From the NCBI GenBank assembly GCA_012934845.2, contig WNNJ02000322.1, forward strand, positions 1-64,000: 64,000 bases of DNA, in the 5' to 3' direction. Each line of letters starts with the position of its first letter. The first letter of the stretch is position 1. This DNA comes from Pomphorhynchus laevis. Taxonomy: Eukaryota > Acanthocephala > Palaeacanthocephala > Echinorhynchida > Pomphorhynchidae. Positions 10,508 to 21,246 of the stretch are shown one piece after another. A model generated the notes under the pieces. The model saw only the letters and a list, made by a program, of their open reading frames with translations. It did no database searches and was not told where the DNA came from. The translations under genes were made by a program, and so were the position numbers.

Positions 10508-11282
10508 CTATATGAATTTGTTCATAACTGTGTAAAAACTAAATCTAAACAATATAAATATATAAAATATATGTTTCGATACATTTATGATATATGTGTA
10601 TTTAATTCTAATAATTTTTATTCAATTAGTGAACAAACTTATCCAGAAAGCCTTATTCTTAACAAAACCAATATTAATGATAAAGAAGGTGTATATCTAG
10701 ATATGAGCATTAAATTAACATTAACTAAAACTACTATTAATTTATATCGTAAAGATGACATATTTAAATTTACAAGAAACATATTTTTGCATGAGCATTC
10801 ATGCATACCATATAATATAAAATATAATACATTAAATAATGAAATTTTAAGAATTGCAACAATATGTAATGATATTGGCTTTCTTCAAAATCATTTAAAT
10901 AATTTAATAGATACATATTTTAAACTAGGTTACTATAAAAATAACATCAAGCAGAAAATAGTAAAATAAATAAATCAACACAATAATATAAAGAATTAAT
11001 TTTAACTCTTAAGTGGCAAATTTTTATGGATGGATAATAAATAATATACTTTGCATTAGAATAAGATACTATATAGTTATTTCAGAGGAAATACATCATT
11101 AGCATGTATTTGGCTCCGCTCTTATGTTGGGTAGAGGAGTTAGTGGGCCGAAACCTGATAGCATAGCAGTTCATCGTGATGACCTCTAATTCTTATTCTG
11201 AAACAACGTCTGTTATTTATTAGTCAATTCATAAAAATGACGTTTATTTTAAATTGCAATTTTTTATTTTAACTTGATTTAA
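10508..11282 (+). mobile_element. 5'-truncated Naiad-like PLE
   Basis: Starts at the YEFVHNCVKTKSKQYKY segment just before RT motif C, runs through the RT C-terminus (stop near 10,969) and the tail module (11,045-11,195), and stops abruptly at 11,282 inside the AT-rich tail. The terminal motif is missing because the sequence joins an inverted PLE piece there. The upstream LINE RT is cut at the left junction. Confidence 0.75.
10571..10969 (+). pseudogene. PLE reverse transcriptase, C-terminal part
   Basis: Begins at motif C, where the usual RYIDDI has become RYIYDI, so the first catalytic aspartate is replaced by tyrosine. The remainder matches the family closely (GVYLDMSIKLTL, IFLHEHSCIPYN, KNNIKQKIVK). 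Dead by truncation and by the catalytic change. Confidence 0.7.
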
Positions 11283-11895
11283 CCTATCATAATCGTTAAT
11301 TAATCTTTAATTTATAAATAAATGATTTTTTAAAAAACTTCTGATATTTACATTATCTCTTAAAAGTTGTTTTAATATTTTTAATTGTTCATAAATATAC
11401 TTATCTTTTTTAATATTTCTAAGTTTTTCTTATTCCTTTTATCGCGATGACTTCTTAACTTGCGTTTAACCGGATTATTATAATATAGTTATTTATTATT
11501 CACTATACTACTTTTGTTAATTCCTTGTACCACGTCATTCAATCATAATGGGTATATGGTTTTAAGTGGTTTAATCCCAAAATCCTCTTTTTATTGTAGC
11601 TTTTGATCCGACCGGGGGATGCACTTCTTTATGTGATTATAGGCTAGAACAAGATGTAGAAAGATCTACCACATTCACTCAAAGCGCTACGCAACCTGGA
11701 TGTTGGCCATTATCTGTTCTTTTGTTTAAAAAGAGCAGGTAATGTTTAAATGTAACTAATTTTAATTTTAAATGTTTAAACCTAGTTTTTAACATTTGAT
11801 ATGTTTTTCCTATATATTGCAATCCACATGTACATTGTATTAGATACACTACACCTGCGGTATTGCATTTACAATTATTATTAATATTTTATGAA
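11283..11895 (-). mobile_element. Inverted Naiad-like PLE N-terminal fragment with GIY-YIG
   Basis: On the minus strand the start of the PLE is readable: a run equivalent to C-N-x-AGVVYLIQCTCGLQYIG lies at about 11,800-11,880. After a foreign stretch of about 155 bp (11,590-11,745) the copy resumes with the LNDVVQG segment and then spacer coding sequence out to 11,283. The foreign stretch replaces the middle of the nuclease domain. It abuts the plus-strand PLE at 10,508-11,282 in opposite orientation. Confidence 0.65.
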
Positions 11896-11919
11896 AAATG
11901 GACCATTACCTGCTCTTTT
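11729..11919. repeat. 16-bp inverted repeat around the GIY-YIG start
   Basis: AAAAGAGCAGGTAATG at 11,729-11,744 and its exact complement at 11,904-11,919 enclose the first part of the inverted PLE nuclease domain. It is not part of the family sequence seen at 16,190-16,560. Confidence 0.6.
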
Positions 11920-12090
11920 ATACCTTATCACGTAAAGCAGTTTACATTTTAAAGTTTAAATGCCTTGGGATGCAAACTTCTCTTTTTTAAAAGTAAAAAA
12001 TAAGGAATACAAAGATCATCTGACATTGAAAATTAACAAATAATAATAATGTCGTACCAATAATATATAGTTTCAGTATTTTGCCAAATG

Positions 12091-12159
12091 ATAACAAAGT
12101 CGCTTGGTAAAAGACGCTTGTTAATAGAACAAGCGTTTTTTACCAAGCGGCTTTGTTAT
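12091..12159. repeat. Near-perfect 32-bp palindrome, 5-nt loop
   Basis: The arm starting ATAACAAAGTCGCTTGG (12,091-12,122) is complemented by 12,128-12,159 at 30 of 32 positions, with five bases between. RNA from either strand would form a long hairpin. No transposon ends are visible around it. Confidence 0.75.
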
Positions 12160-13262
12160 TCTCTACATAAATAATAGAAAAATAAATAAATATTTTAAAA
12201 TTAATAAATGTGATTTCAGCGAATTACTGATATCGTTTTATTGAACTTGTACATCGAATATTAATTTCAGATATTACAAAATATCTGAGTTTCTTGTAAT
12301 ACTTGATTCTAATGCATCTTGTTATTTTATTTTGAATATATTACGCTCTTCAAGTTTCGGAAATTATCTGACCACTGTAATGTAAATATAAAAAAATATT
12401 TACATTTTCTGCAAATGCTCAACTTAAAATATAAATTTCATATTTAATTTTAATCTAAATGTGATCATAACTTTTGCTAGCTCATATTAACGTTGCTTTT
12501 TCATTGTAGCCATTTAGTTGATATATGAAGATATTGTCTTATATATTGAATTTTCAAATTTTCTTAATTAAAATTACATACAATATTTGACGTGAAGAAA
12601 ACCCTACTGAGGGTTGAAGTCTGGTTTTCATTGGATTCTACAAATATATGAATGAATCTTTGAAGGATCACATGTCGCAGCAAGAATACCCAAATCAATA
12701 TATATGAGTATATATATGGATCATACAAAAAATCGTAAAAACTTATTGTTTGATATAAAACAGATTTAAAATGTTTTTCAATGAAAAAGTAAAATGCTGT
12801 AAAATTAAAAAGTTGAAATGTTAAAATTTAAATCGTCAAACATTTATTAGCAAAGATTTACTTTATAACAAATTTGTGAAAAAGCGAAATAATAATAAAA
12901 TTTTTATAATATAAAATTACTTTTATACCAAAACAGTGCAAATCCAAATCGGAAAAATGTAAAATAAATCAAAATCAAATGAGCCTAAATCAGTCACAAT
13001 GAGTTCTCATGTAATAAAAATTTCATCTGCAACAAACATTAACTGAAGTCCAATAATTCTTTCAGTTGCAATCTTTTTCCAGTCATCTGTTTGTAGTAAA
13101 ATCGCTGTTTCGACTTTATTTCTTCTGTAAATATTGCTAGAGCAATAATTATAAATAACTTGAATGAGCATTGATATGACCATTTGAAAATGCATTTTTG
13201 TAATCTGCTTGCTAAACAAAACCATTTCAAAACAAACAGTTTTGCTTCCTTTATATAGGGTA

Positions 13263-13500
13263 TTTACTGGTAACTTAATCTAAATTGAAGGACTCAAATT
13301 CGATTGGTGAATTGTTTCTTTTATTGTTCGATAGCGCTATCGAAATTAATTGATATCTGAATAACAAACTTTTCCTCCTTTTAACAAAATGTGGGCGGGT
13401 AACTCAATTAAAATTATAGTACTCAAATTCAATTGGTAAATTGCTTCTTTCTTTGTTGAACTATACTAGATGCTCTAATTGATATCTATTTGAGCGCTAT
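13263..13500 (+). repeat. Imperfect duplicated block, about 130 bp
   Basis: Two versions share GGTAACT-TAAT, ACTCAAATTC-ATTGGT and a following A/T-rich GTTGAACTA or GTTCGATAG segment. Diverged, so old. Confidence 0.45.
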
Positions 13501-15502
13501 GAACGCACTTTACTTTAAACACTTGCTGTGAATGTACGCTCTTGTTTAATAAGCTTAAACTTGTTTAACATATGGAACATCTTCTGCCATGATTATGCGT
13601 TGAACATTTAAATTCAACTTAATTATTACTTGTCGATGGTGATCACTTCAGATGACAAATGAACTGTGATTATTGAACATTACTGTAGCCATTATTATCA
13701 AGTACGCCAATTGCTCAAGAACTGAAAAAATATTGGCTGTTAAGTGACACTTTATGAGATAATTATTCTAATAATTGTGATCAAATAAAATTTTATTGTT
13801 CATAAATATTTGTAGTTTAAGTTGCATAATGCTCAACATCGATATTTTATTGACGATTTGGTTTGATATAGAAATTACAATACAAATGTTGCCATTTGAA
13901 TCTAATTAATATTTAATTTATATGTAAAGTGTTTTATTCGCATAAACGAAGCTGTTTTAAATGTTCTTTTTTTCAGACCAGATGCAATTGTTGAAGTAGT
14001 AAAGATTAATATCTTTTATAATTCTCTTCTTAACTTGAACTCGGATTTAAATCTAATTTTATATTTTCCAGAAAAAATAAAAGTTTTAATATATTTTAAA
14101 TTGCTCTTTTTACTTCATACTTTTTGTTCTGTCTGCCGTATTGGTAAAATTAAATTTTAATTTAAATATTATAATTTGATTTATTAATGTTTAAACTTTT
14201 TATCGAGAAATGAAGTCGCTAGCAGACTAGGTGACTGCTAGCGGTATGTGATGATATATTTCATTATTTAGATATTCAACAAATATTAATGCATTTGTTC
14301 GATATATTGTCTATACAACAAATTTAATATAATTTGTTGTCTATACAACAAATTTATCATTAATATATTGTTACCGAGTAACAATATATTAACTTATTGA
14401 TATATAGTAATATATAAAAAATAATAATTTAAAGTAATATTAAATATATTATAATATTAATATTATATAATATTAAGTAATATTATATAATATATTAAAA
14501 GTAATATATTATATATTTGTAAAATGAGCTAAAAATAAAAAAATGTTTCCTTAAATGTTCCTTAATCGTGAAATATTATATTTGATACATGTGGCTCTCC
14601 AAGAACGATTTTTATCATGCGAGTTTGCGTTGAAATGCACCAAGGCGAAGATGAAAGATTAATCAAATCAGATAACTGAGTCTACGTATTCAATATAATT
14701 ATAAACTAAACAAAACATAATAATGCTAAATCAAAAAGTAATAATAAAATAATAAAATAAATAATTGTTTTTAGATTTTCTATAATTAAAATCAAGTTAA
14801 AATAAGAAAATGAAATTTAAAATAAACGTCATTTTTATGAATTGACTAATAAATAACAGACGTTGTATCAGAATAAGAATTAGAGGTCATCAGGAGGAAC
14901 TGCTATGCTATCAGGTTTCGGCCCCTAACTCCTCTACCCAACATAGCAGCGGGGCCAAATACATGCTAATGATTGATGCATTTCCTCTAATAACACTATA
15001 TAGTATCTAATTCTAATACAAAGTATATTATTTATTATCCATCCATAAAAATTTGGCACTTAAGAGTTTAAATTTATTCTTTATGTTATTGGGCTGATTT
15101 ATATATTTTATAATTTTCTGCTTGATGTTATTTTTATAGTAACCTAGTTTAAAATATGTATCTATTAAATTATTTAAATGATTTTTGAAGAAAGCCAATA
15201 TCATTACATATTGTTGCAATTCTTAAAATTTCATTATTTAATGTAATAAATTTTATATTATATGGTATGAATGAATGCTCATGCAAAAATATGTTTCTTG
15301 GAAATTTAAATGTCATCTTTACGATATAAATTAATAGTAGTTTTAGTAAATGTTAATTTAATGTTTATATCTAGATATACACCTTCTTTATCCTTAATAT
15401 TGGTTTTGTTAAGAATTAGGCTTTCTGGATAAATGTGTTTACTAATTAAATAAAAATTTTAGAATTAAATACACATATATCATCAATGTATCGAAACCTA
15501 TA

Positions 15503-16027
15503 TTATATATATTTATGTTGTTTAGATTTAGTTTTTACACAGTTATGAACAAATTCATATTCTAGAAAGCTTAAAAACAAGTCAGCTATAATTAGGCTAC
15601 TATTACCACCCATTGGAACACCTTTTACTTGTCTAAATATAGATGTCCCTACTTTTAAATAATTTTGATTTATCAAAATATTTAAGGATTCTATTAATTC
15701 AATTTTATCCATATATTTATATTTATTTGATGGTTTAATTTTTGTTAGATAGGCGTTATAATTATTATAACATATATATGTATATCTTTTTCCGAATATA
15801 AGGTTAATTAATTTTACTAACGCTTCTTTAATATCTACTAAATCTAGATTTGTATAAAGCGTACTAAAATCGTATGTATTTATATTTTGAAAATTTATTC
15901 CTTTTGTCTGTTCTAAAAATTCTTTTGTAGAATTAATACTGAAATAGTGTTTTATACCAGTATTAATTTCGATTACCTTGCAATATTTTTTAAAATGTGC
16001 TTTAATTACTTTAAATATTTTATTCAT
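15503..16027 (-). pseudogene. PLE reverse transcriptase, motifs A-B
   Basis: 175 codons with NTYDFSTLYTNLDLVDI (motif A) and RQVKGVPMGGNSSLIIADLF (motif B). It differs from the nested plus-strand copy at only a handful of the 174 residues, so the two separated recently or have been homogenised. Motif C follows in another frame near 15,480-15,500. Confidence 0.7.
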
Positions 16028-16174
16028 ATAGACAGAAAGTGGTTTTAATGTACATTTAAACGCACTACATATGAACCTAGGTTTTATTGGATTTTTATGT
16101 AATTTTGGATTACATTTTTATTGGATTTTTATGTAATTTTTATGTAATTTTTAATTTTATGTATTTTTTTATGT

Positions 16175-18327
16175 AATATTGTATCGTAAGTAATACGACA
16201 AACAAATGTTTTTCATTAAATATTAATAATAATTGTAACTGCAATACCGCAGGTGTAGTGTATCTTATACAATGTACATGTGGATTGCAATATATAGGAA
16301 AAACATATCAAATGTTAAAAACTAGGTTTAGGCAACACATATATAATATACAGCATAATAGTCAAACTATATTTCATAAACATATGAGATTAATAGGACA
16401 TGATATTAAAAACTGTAAATTATTTATTTTAGAACATATTATCGAAGAAAACATTTCAATATTAAATCAAAAACTATTAGAAAAAGAAGATTTTTGGATT
16501 AAAACGCTTAATTCCATGTACCCATTAGGATTGAATGACGTGGTACAAGGAATTGGCAGAAGTAGTATAATACATAATAAACAACTATATTATAATAATC
16601 CGGTTAAACGCAAACCAAGAAGTCATGGTGATAAAAGGAATAGGAAAAATAGAGTTAAAAATATTAAAAAAGATATGTATATAAATGAACAATTAGAAAT
16701 ATTAAAACAACTTTTAAGTGATAATAAGCTAAAAGATCTTTATGTAAATATAAGAAGTTTTTCTAAAGATATCATATGTTCAATAAATCAAAAATTAATT
16801 AACGACTATGATAGGCTAAGTTGTATAATAGACAGTTATTGTAATACAAAATACTATAATCGTACAATAAATGTAAATAATAACAATAGAAAATATACAT
16901 TAACCATAAACTTCATTAATAAATGTATAGATAACATAAATATAGCCGGACTTTTAAATAATTCTAAAAGTAAAGAAATAATAGGGTCAGATTTAAGTAA
17001 ATATATTCCTAAAATAAGGTATAAACTCCTACCACCATTAGGACGAAAAATTTGTAATTATAATAAAGAATTAAAATCAATATGTAACGATAATATTAGA
17101 AACATAATGGAAACAGAATGCAATTGTAAAAGTCTTAGTTTTGATAAAATAAATGAACATATATGTACCCATAATCTAGAATTAATTGAAAATTGTGAAT
17201 TAAGAAAGCTGCTATCAAAAGGGTATAAATATAGATTAAATAATAACAACGACAAAAATAAAATTTACAATTCGTTATATAATAACTTAAATGATTACTT
17301 TAGTAAGCTGATTAATAGTGAAAGCTCGAATATATCTAAGATAAAAATTTGGAAAGATTATATATTTGATAAAATTAAAAATAAAATGAAAATAACAAAC
17401 AATTATAAAAGGAAAGATAAAATTAATAAAGATATGTATAAAGAACTTACTAAATTAAAGGATAACTATATAATAACAACTATTGATAAAGCTAGTAATA
17501 ACTTTGTCTTCATATGCAAAAAGCTTTATTATGATATACTAATGAAAGAGGTTAATTCTAATGATTTAAATGTAAATCCAACATATGAACGTAGTGAGTT
17601 GAGTTTAGAAACAATTATTACAAGTCACTGTTCTATAATGGATAAAAAGGGTATAAAGGTTGAATTAGATAATAAAACTATACCTATATTATATTGGAAT
17701 CCAAAATTACATAAAAATCCAATAAAACCTAGGTTCATATGTAGTGCGTTTAAATGTACATTAAAACCACTTTCTGTCTATATGAATAAAATACTTAAAG
17801 TAATTAAAGCACATTTTAAAAAATATTGCAAGGTAATCGAAATTAATACTGGTATAAAACACTATTTCAGTATTAATTCTACAAAAGAATTTTTAGAACA
17901 GACAAAAGGAATAAATTTTCAAAATATAAATACATACGATTTTAGTACGCTTTATACAAATCTAGATTTAGTAGATATTAAAGAAGCGTTAGTAAAATTA
18001 ATTAACCTTATATTCGGAAAAAGATATACATATATATGTTATAATAATTATAACGCCTATCTAACAAAAATTAAACCATCAAATAAATATAAATATATGG
18101 ATAAAATTGAATTAATAGAATCCTTAAATATTTTGATAAATCAAAATTATTTAAAAGTAGGGACATCTATATTTAGACAAGTAAAAGGTGTTCCAATGGG
18201 TGGTAATAGTAGCCCAATTATAGCTGACTTGTTTTTAAGCTTTATAGAATATGAATTTGTTCATAACTGTGTAAAAACTAAATCTAAACAATATAAATAT
18301 ATGATAATATATGTTTCGATACATTGA
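16175..18327 (+). pseudogene. GIY-YIG + reverse transcriptase polyprotein of a permuted PLE
   Basis: Open for about 715 codons. N-terminal GIY-YIG-type nuclease: cysteine pair C-N-C, AGVVYLIQCTCGLQYIGKT, the arginine-bearing RFRQHI, and KEDFWIKTLNSMYPLGLND as the acidic/asparagine end (roughly residues 20-125). Then about 330 residues of Lys/Asn/Ile-rich spacer with cysteine clusters (ECNCKSLSF, HICTHNLELIENC). RT: TTIDKASNNFVFICKK, IPILYWNPKLHKNPIKPRFI, YDFSTLYTNLDLVDI (motif A), RQVKGVPMGGNSSPIIADLF (motif B). It leaves frame just before motif C, which continues at 18,311. The enzyme would nick target DNA and reverse-transcribe the element RNA. Very AT-rich codon use. Confidence 0.8.
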
Positions 18328-18782
18328 TGATATATGTGTATTTAATTCTAATAATTTTTATTCAATTAGTAAACACATTTATCCAGAAAGCCTAATTCTT
18401 AACAAAACCAATATTAAGGATAAAGAAGGTGTATATCTAGATATAAACATTAAATTAACATTAACTAAAACTACTATTAATTTATATCGTAAAGATGACA
18501 TTTAAATTTACAAGAAACATATTTTTGCATGAGCATTCATGCATACCATATAATATAAAATATAATACATTAAATAATGAAATTTTAAGAATTGCAACAA
18601 TATGTAATGATATTGGCTTTCTTCAAAATCATTTAAATAATTTAATAGATACATATTTTAAACTAGGTTACTATAAAAATAACATCAAGCAGAAAATAGT
18701 AAAATATATAAATCAACACAATAATATAAAGAATAAATTTAAACTCTTAAGTGGCAAATTTTTATGGATGGATAATAAATAA
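18311..18782 (+). pseudogene. RT motif C and C-terminus of the same PLE
   Basis: Carries FRYIDDICVFN (motif C, aspartates intact), GVYLDINIKLTL and then, after a second frame break near 18,495, IFLHEHSCIPYN through KFLWMDNK, the family C-terminus. The sequence is otherwise close to the other copies. Confidence 0.75.
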
Positions 18783-18789
18783 TATACTT

Positions 18790-18945
18790 TGCATTAGAAT
18801 AAGATACTAGATAGTTATTTCAGAGGAAATACATCATTAGCATGTATTTGGCCCCGCTGCTATGTTGGGTAGAGGAGTTAGGGGCCGAAACCTGATAGCA
18901 TAGCAGTTCCTCCTGATGACCTCTAATTCTTATTCTGATACAACG
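18790..18945 (+). ncRNA. Conserved structured RNA module in the PLE tail
   Basis: Drawable pairings: outer stem TTAGAATAAGA (18,794-18,804) with TCTTATTCTGA (18,928-18,938); hairpin AAATACAT/ATGTATTT (18,827-18,849); GGCCCC (18,850-18,855) with GGGGCC (18,881-18,886); CTGCTATG (18,857-18,864) with CATAGCAG (18,899-18,906); GAGTTAGGGG (18,875-18,884) with CCTCTAATTC (18,920-18,929). Some of these compete, so they may be alternative states or a pseudoknot. CGAAA and CTGATGA, both hammerhead core words, are present, but their order and spacing do not make a standard hammerhead. The module recurs in more than ten copies. Its function is unknown; recognition by the PLE RT or RNA processing are guesses. 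Confidence 0.5.
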
Positions 18946-19556
18946 TCTGTTATTTATTAGTCAATTCATAAAAATGACGTTTATTTTAAATTTTATTTTT
19001 ATTTTATTTTTTTAACTTGATTTAAATTATAGAAAATCTAAAAACAATTATTAATTTTATTATTTAATTATTAAATTTTGATTTAGCATTATTATGTTTT
19101 GTTTATTTTATAATTATATTAAATACGTAGACTCAGTTAGCTGATTTAATAGAATATAATACAGGTATAGTTTTATTATCTGATACAACCTTTATACCCT
19201 TTTTATCCATTATAGAACAGTGACTTGTAATAATTGTTTCAAAACTCAACTCACTACGTTCATATGTTGGATTTACTTATAAATCATTAGAATTTACCTC
19301 TTTTATTAGTATACCATATAAGCATATGAAGACATATCATATAAGCATATCATTTTTGCATATGAAGACAAAGTTATTACTAGCTTTATCAATAGTTTTT
19401 ATTATATAGTTATGCTTTAATTGAGTAAGTTCTGTATACATATCTTTATTAATTTTATCTTTCCTTTTATAATTGTTTGTTATTTTCATTTTATTTTTAA
19501 TTTTATCAAATATATAATCTATAAATATCAATGTTGTATAAAATGGTCCAGACATT

Positions 19557-19949
19557 CCAAGTCAAATTAACTATTCTACCGATCATCATTAGCTTCAAAT
19601 CACTTCCGCAAATCAGATTTCTGCTCTGTTTGATCGAAACTAAACTATAATGTAAACTTTGACTTCATTATATGCAGAATTTTAATTTAATTCGATTCCA
19701 AAAATTTTCTTTTATCGAAGTTTTAGATTTTACTTATTTTTCTCAATTATATTTAGAAACTGAATCTCACTCGATTACATTTTTGAATTAATGGTGAGTT
19801 GACGTATTATCGCAAGCCGGGTACATTTTGGAATCCTACCTTTATTCCTAGTATTTACTTGAACAAAATTTAAACTTTCGGTTTCTACTATTTTACATAA
19901 TCAAGCAATGCAAACACGTAAGAACACCGATGGATGCTAAGCAGAACAA
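19557..19949. other. Nothing recognised
   Basis: AT-rich, no long frame or known motif. Confidence 0.35.
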
Positions 19950-20280
19950 AATAACGCTATAAACACTATAAAAACAAACATTTACAAGAAAAGGCTATTA
20001 AAATCGTTAAAAAGTTCATTGTTATTTATACCTCAATTAAACACTAAAAAAGGAATCAGAAATTATGAAACTTTTATTAGTTATAGTACACTAATGATAG
20101 TATTTTTAGTCAATTCAAAGCTATGGTTAAAAAATCTTTGACCAACGATTTACTGCCATAACCCTCGCTATTTGCGTAATTTTTTTCAAGATAAAACCAA
20201 AAACACACCGAAGTGTAGCCTATCAAATAAATTGTCTAGATTGTGACGCAACATATGTAATGCGTTGCGTCACAACATAA
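19950..20280 (+). pseudogene. Fragment of a C-terminal-GIY-YIG PLE
   Basis: In one frame near 20,180-20,265: FFKIKPKTHRSVAYQINCLDCDATYV (given as two parts, FFKIKPKTHRSVAY and QINCLDCDATYV). This is the entry of a Penelope-type GIY-YIG domain (S-V-x-Y-x-I-x-C-x-x-C-D-x-x-YVG). The typical connector seems to lie upstream in broken frames. The domain is lost at the palindrome 20,241-20,275. Short and decayed. Confidence 0.45.
20241..20275. repeat. Perfect 12-bp palindrome
   Basis: TTGTGACGCAAC (20,241-20,252) and its exact complement (20,264-20,275), loop of 11. It interrupts the GIY-YIG fragment just after YV, where a normal domain would read GQT. Confidence 0.7.
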
Positions 20281-20742
20281 AAAACTAAATGTGTTATATG
20301 ATACAATATATAATTTTATAAATATGGTCCAACGAGTACAGCGACAATTTAGCAACAACATCTGCCTACTGTTTAAAAATGGTCCGCACACCAGTGCAAT
20401 CTGGTAAAGAGCGTAAGCCTCAGTCAATTAAGAATAGTGTAGGAATCGCCTTTATTCACAATGTCACACAGGCAACCGACACGACCAGTGGGAACTTAAG
20501 TCTACTGATTAGTGTTGTTAGGTACTCGATCATTTATATGCTAAATTAGTTGTCTAGAAGTGACATGGTGACTTAAAGTCGTGAATCGAATTCTAGTCTA
20601 TCAAGCAACACCATTTCATATAAATGGCGCATTTCGGAAGAAATCCTGGACCATTGTTTATTCAGCAAATAAACACTAGGTAGCATTTTATATATCCACA
20701 TCAGACCAGGAAATAGAAACGATGATTCTGATTATTCAGATT

Positions 20743-20784
20743 AAGGTACAGATGAGATCCGTTAGAGCGAAACGCGTCTACCGT
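20743..20784 (+). ncRNA. Degenerate type I hammerhead ribozyme
   Basis: Same layout as 21,205-21,246: stem I GGTA/TACC, GAGC-GAAAC-GCGTC, cleavage expected after 20,778. The core CTGATGA has changed to CAGATGA and stem II is mispaired, so it is probably inactive. Confidence 0.6.
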
Positions 20785-21204
20785 TGTTGAAGTTTCCGTC
20801 ACACATATGATGACTGGGCATACGTAGCGACTTTGAATATCGCGAGAATAATTCGATTCTATTTCTTGGTCTGATGATGATATATAGAATGATGCCTGGT
20901 GTTTATGCCTCATCATGAGGGAAACATAGTGATATTTTTATGAGGACACTTTTGGGTGTCTCAGGGCAGGTGTAACAACAAATTATATTTTATATATTTG
21001 TACACTTGAAAGTGTCCCTGTAAAACAGCATTTCTATTAAAAGGAATTTAGTACCTGATGCATGGTTAAACTGCAATAGCCCTGCCATGCACAGAGCTTA
21101 TGTTAAATTCCCTCTGATGATTCAGATTAAGGGTAGTTCTGCCTTTCGAGCTTTAGACATTGTTTAAGAGTGTGTTAAGGTGCCTATGGATGATTATTAA
21201 AGTC

Positions 21205-21246
21205 ACGGTACTGATGAGCTCCGTTAGAGCGAAACGCGTATACCGT
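21205..21246 (+). ncRNA. Minimal type I hammerhead ribozyme
   Basis: All core elements are present and correctly spaced: stem I ACGGTA (21,205-21,210) with TACCGT (21,241-21,246), six perfect pairs; CTGATGA (21,211-21,217); stem II GCTC/GAGC around loop CGTTA; GAAA (21,231-21,234); a two-pair stem III made by the self-complementary ACGCGT; then A at 21,240. Self-cleavage is predicted after 21,240 (GUA site). Such tiny stem III motifs usually act as dimers, which tandem units provide. The known role is to cut concatemeric transcripts into monomers that are ligated into circles. Confidence 0.85.

Larger units (their letters stand above)
11920..14664. other. AT-rich spacer with a few short repeats
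   Basis: No recognisable gene. It holds the palindrome at 12,091-12,159 and a pair of similar blocks at 13,263-13,500. A minus-strand frame at 13,039-13,230 has a TATA-like CCTATATAAAGG upstream and a hydrophobic stretch, but it is short and matches no family I know, so I do not call it. Confidence 0.4.
16112..19146 (+). mobile_element. Longest Naiad-like PLE copy (about 3.0 kb), nested
   Basis: Inserted into the minus-strand PLE 14,665-19,556. Order: short AT-rich leader with repeats of TTTTTATGTAATTTTT (16,112-16,180), GIY-YIG domain, long lysine/asparagine-rich spacer, RT, tail with structured module (18,790-18,945), and terminal motif ACTCAGTTAGCTGATTT ending at 19,146. GIY-YIG before RT is the permuted order of the Naiad/Chlamys PLE clade. 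Canonical PLEs carry it at the C-terminus. The open frame reaches upstream of the GIY-YIG only to a stop at about 16,172 and holds no ATG before the domain, so the copy is slightly 5'-truncated or starts unusually. The frame also shifts after motif B. Confidence 0.85.
14665..19556 (-). mobile_element. Older Naiad-like PLE copy, split by a younger one
   Basis: Reading on the minus strand, one part (19,556 down to about 19,147) covers the spacer and N-terminal RT region (DYIFDKIKNKMKI ... NKTIPILY-like), and the other (16,111 down to 14,665) continues from the same point through RT motifs A and B, the C-terminus, the tail module and the terminal motif (AATCAGATAACTGAG, 14,666-14,680). Between them sits the plus-strand copy. 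The two parts abut in element coordinates, which supports a nested insertion. The 5' end, including GIY-YIG, is missing. Confidence 0.7.

Noticed and set aside
13039-13230. Minus-strand frame with hydrophobic start and upstream TATAAA
   Set aside because: 63 codons, no family signature, and an overlapping frame of equal length. The TATA is expected by chance in such AT-rich DNA.
18875-18929. Hammerhead ribozyme in the PLE tail module (CGAAA and CTGATGA, stem of ten pairs)
   Set aside because: GAAA comes before CTGATGA, two extra bases separate the stem from GAAA, and there is no room for stems I and III or a U-H cleavage site. The words alone do not make a hammerhead.
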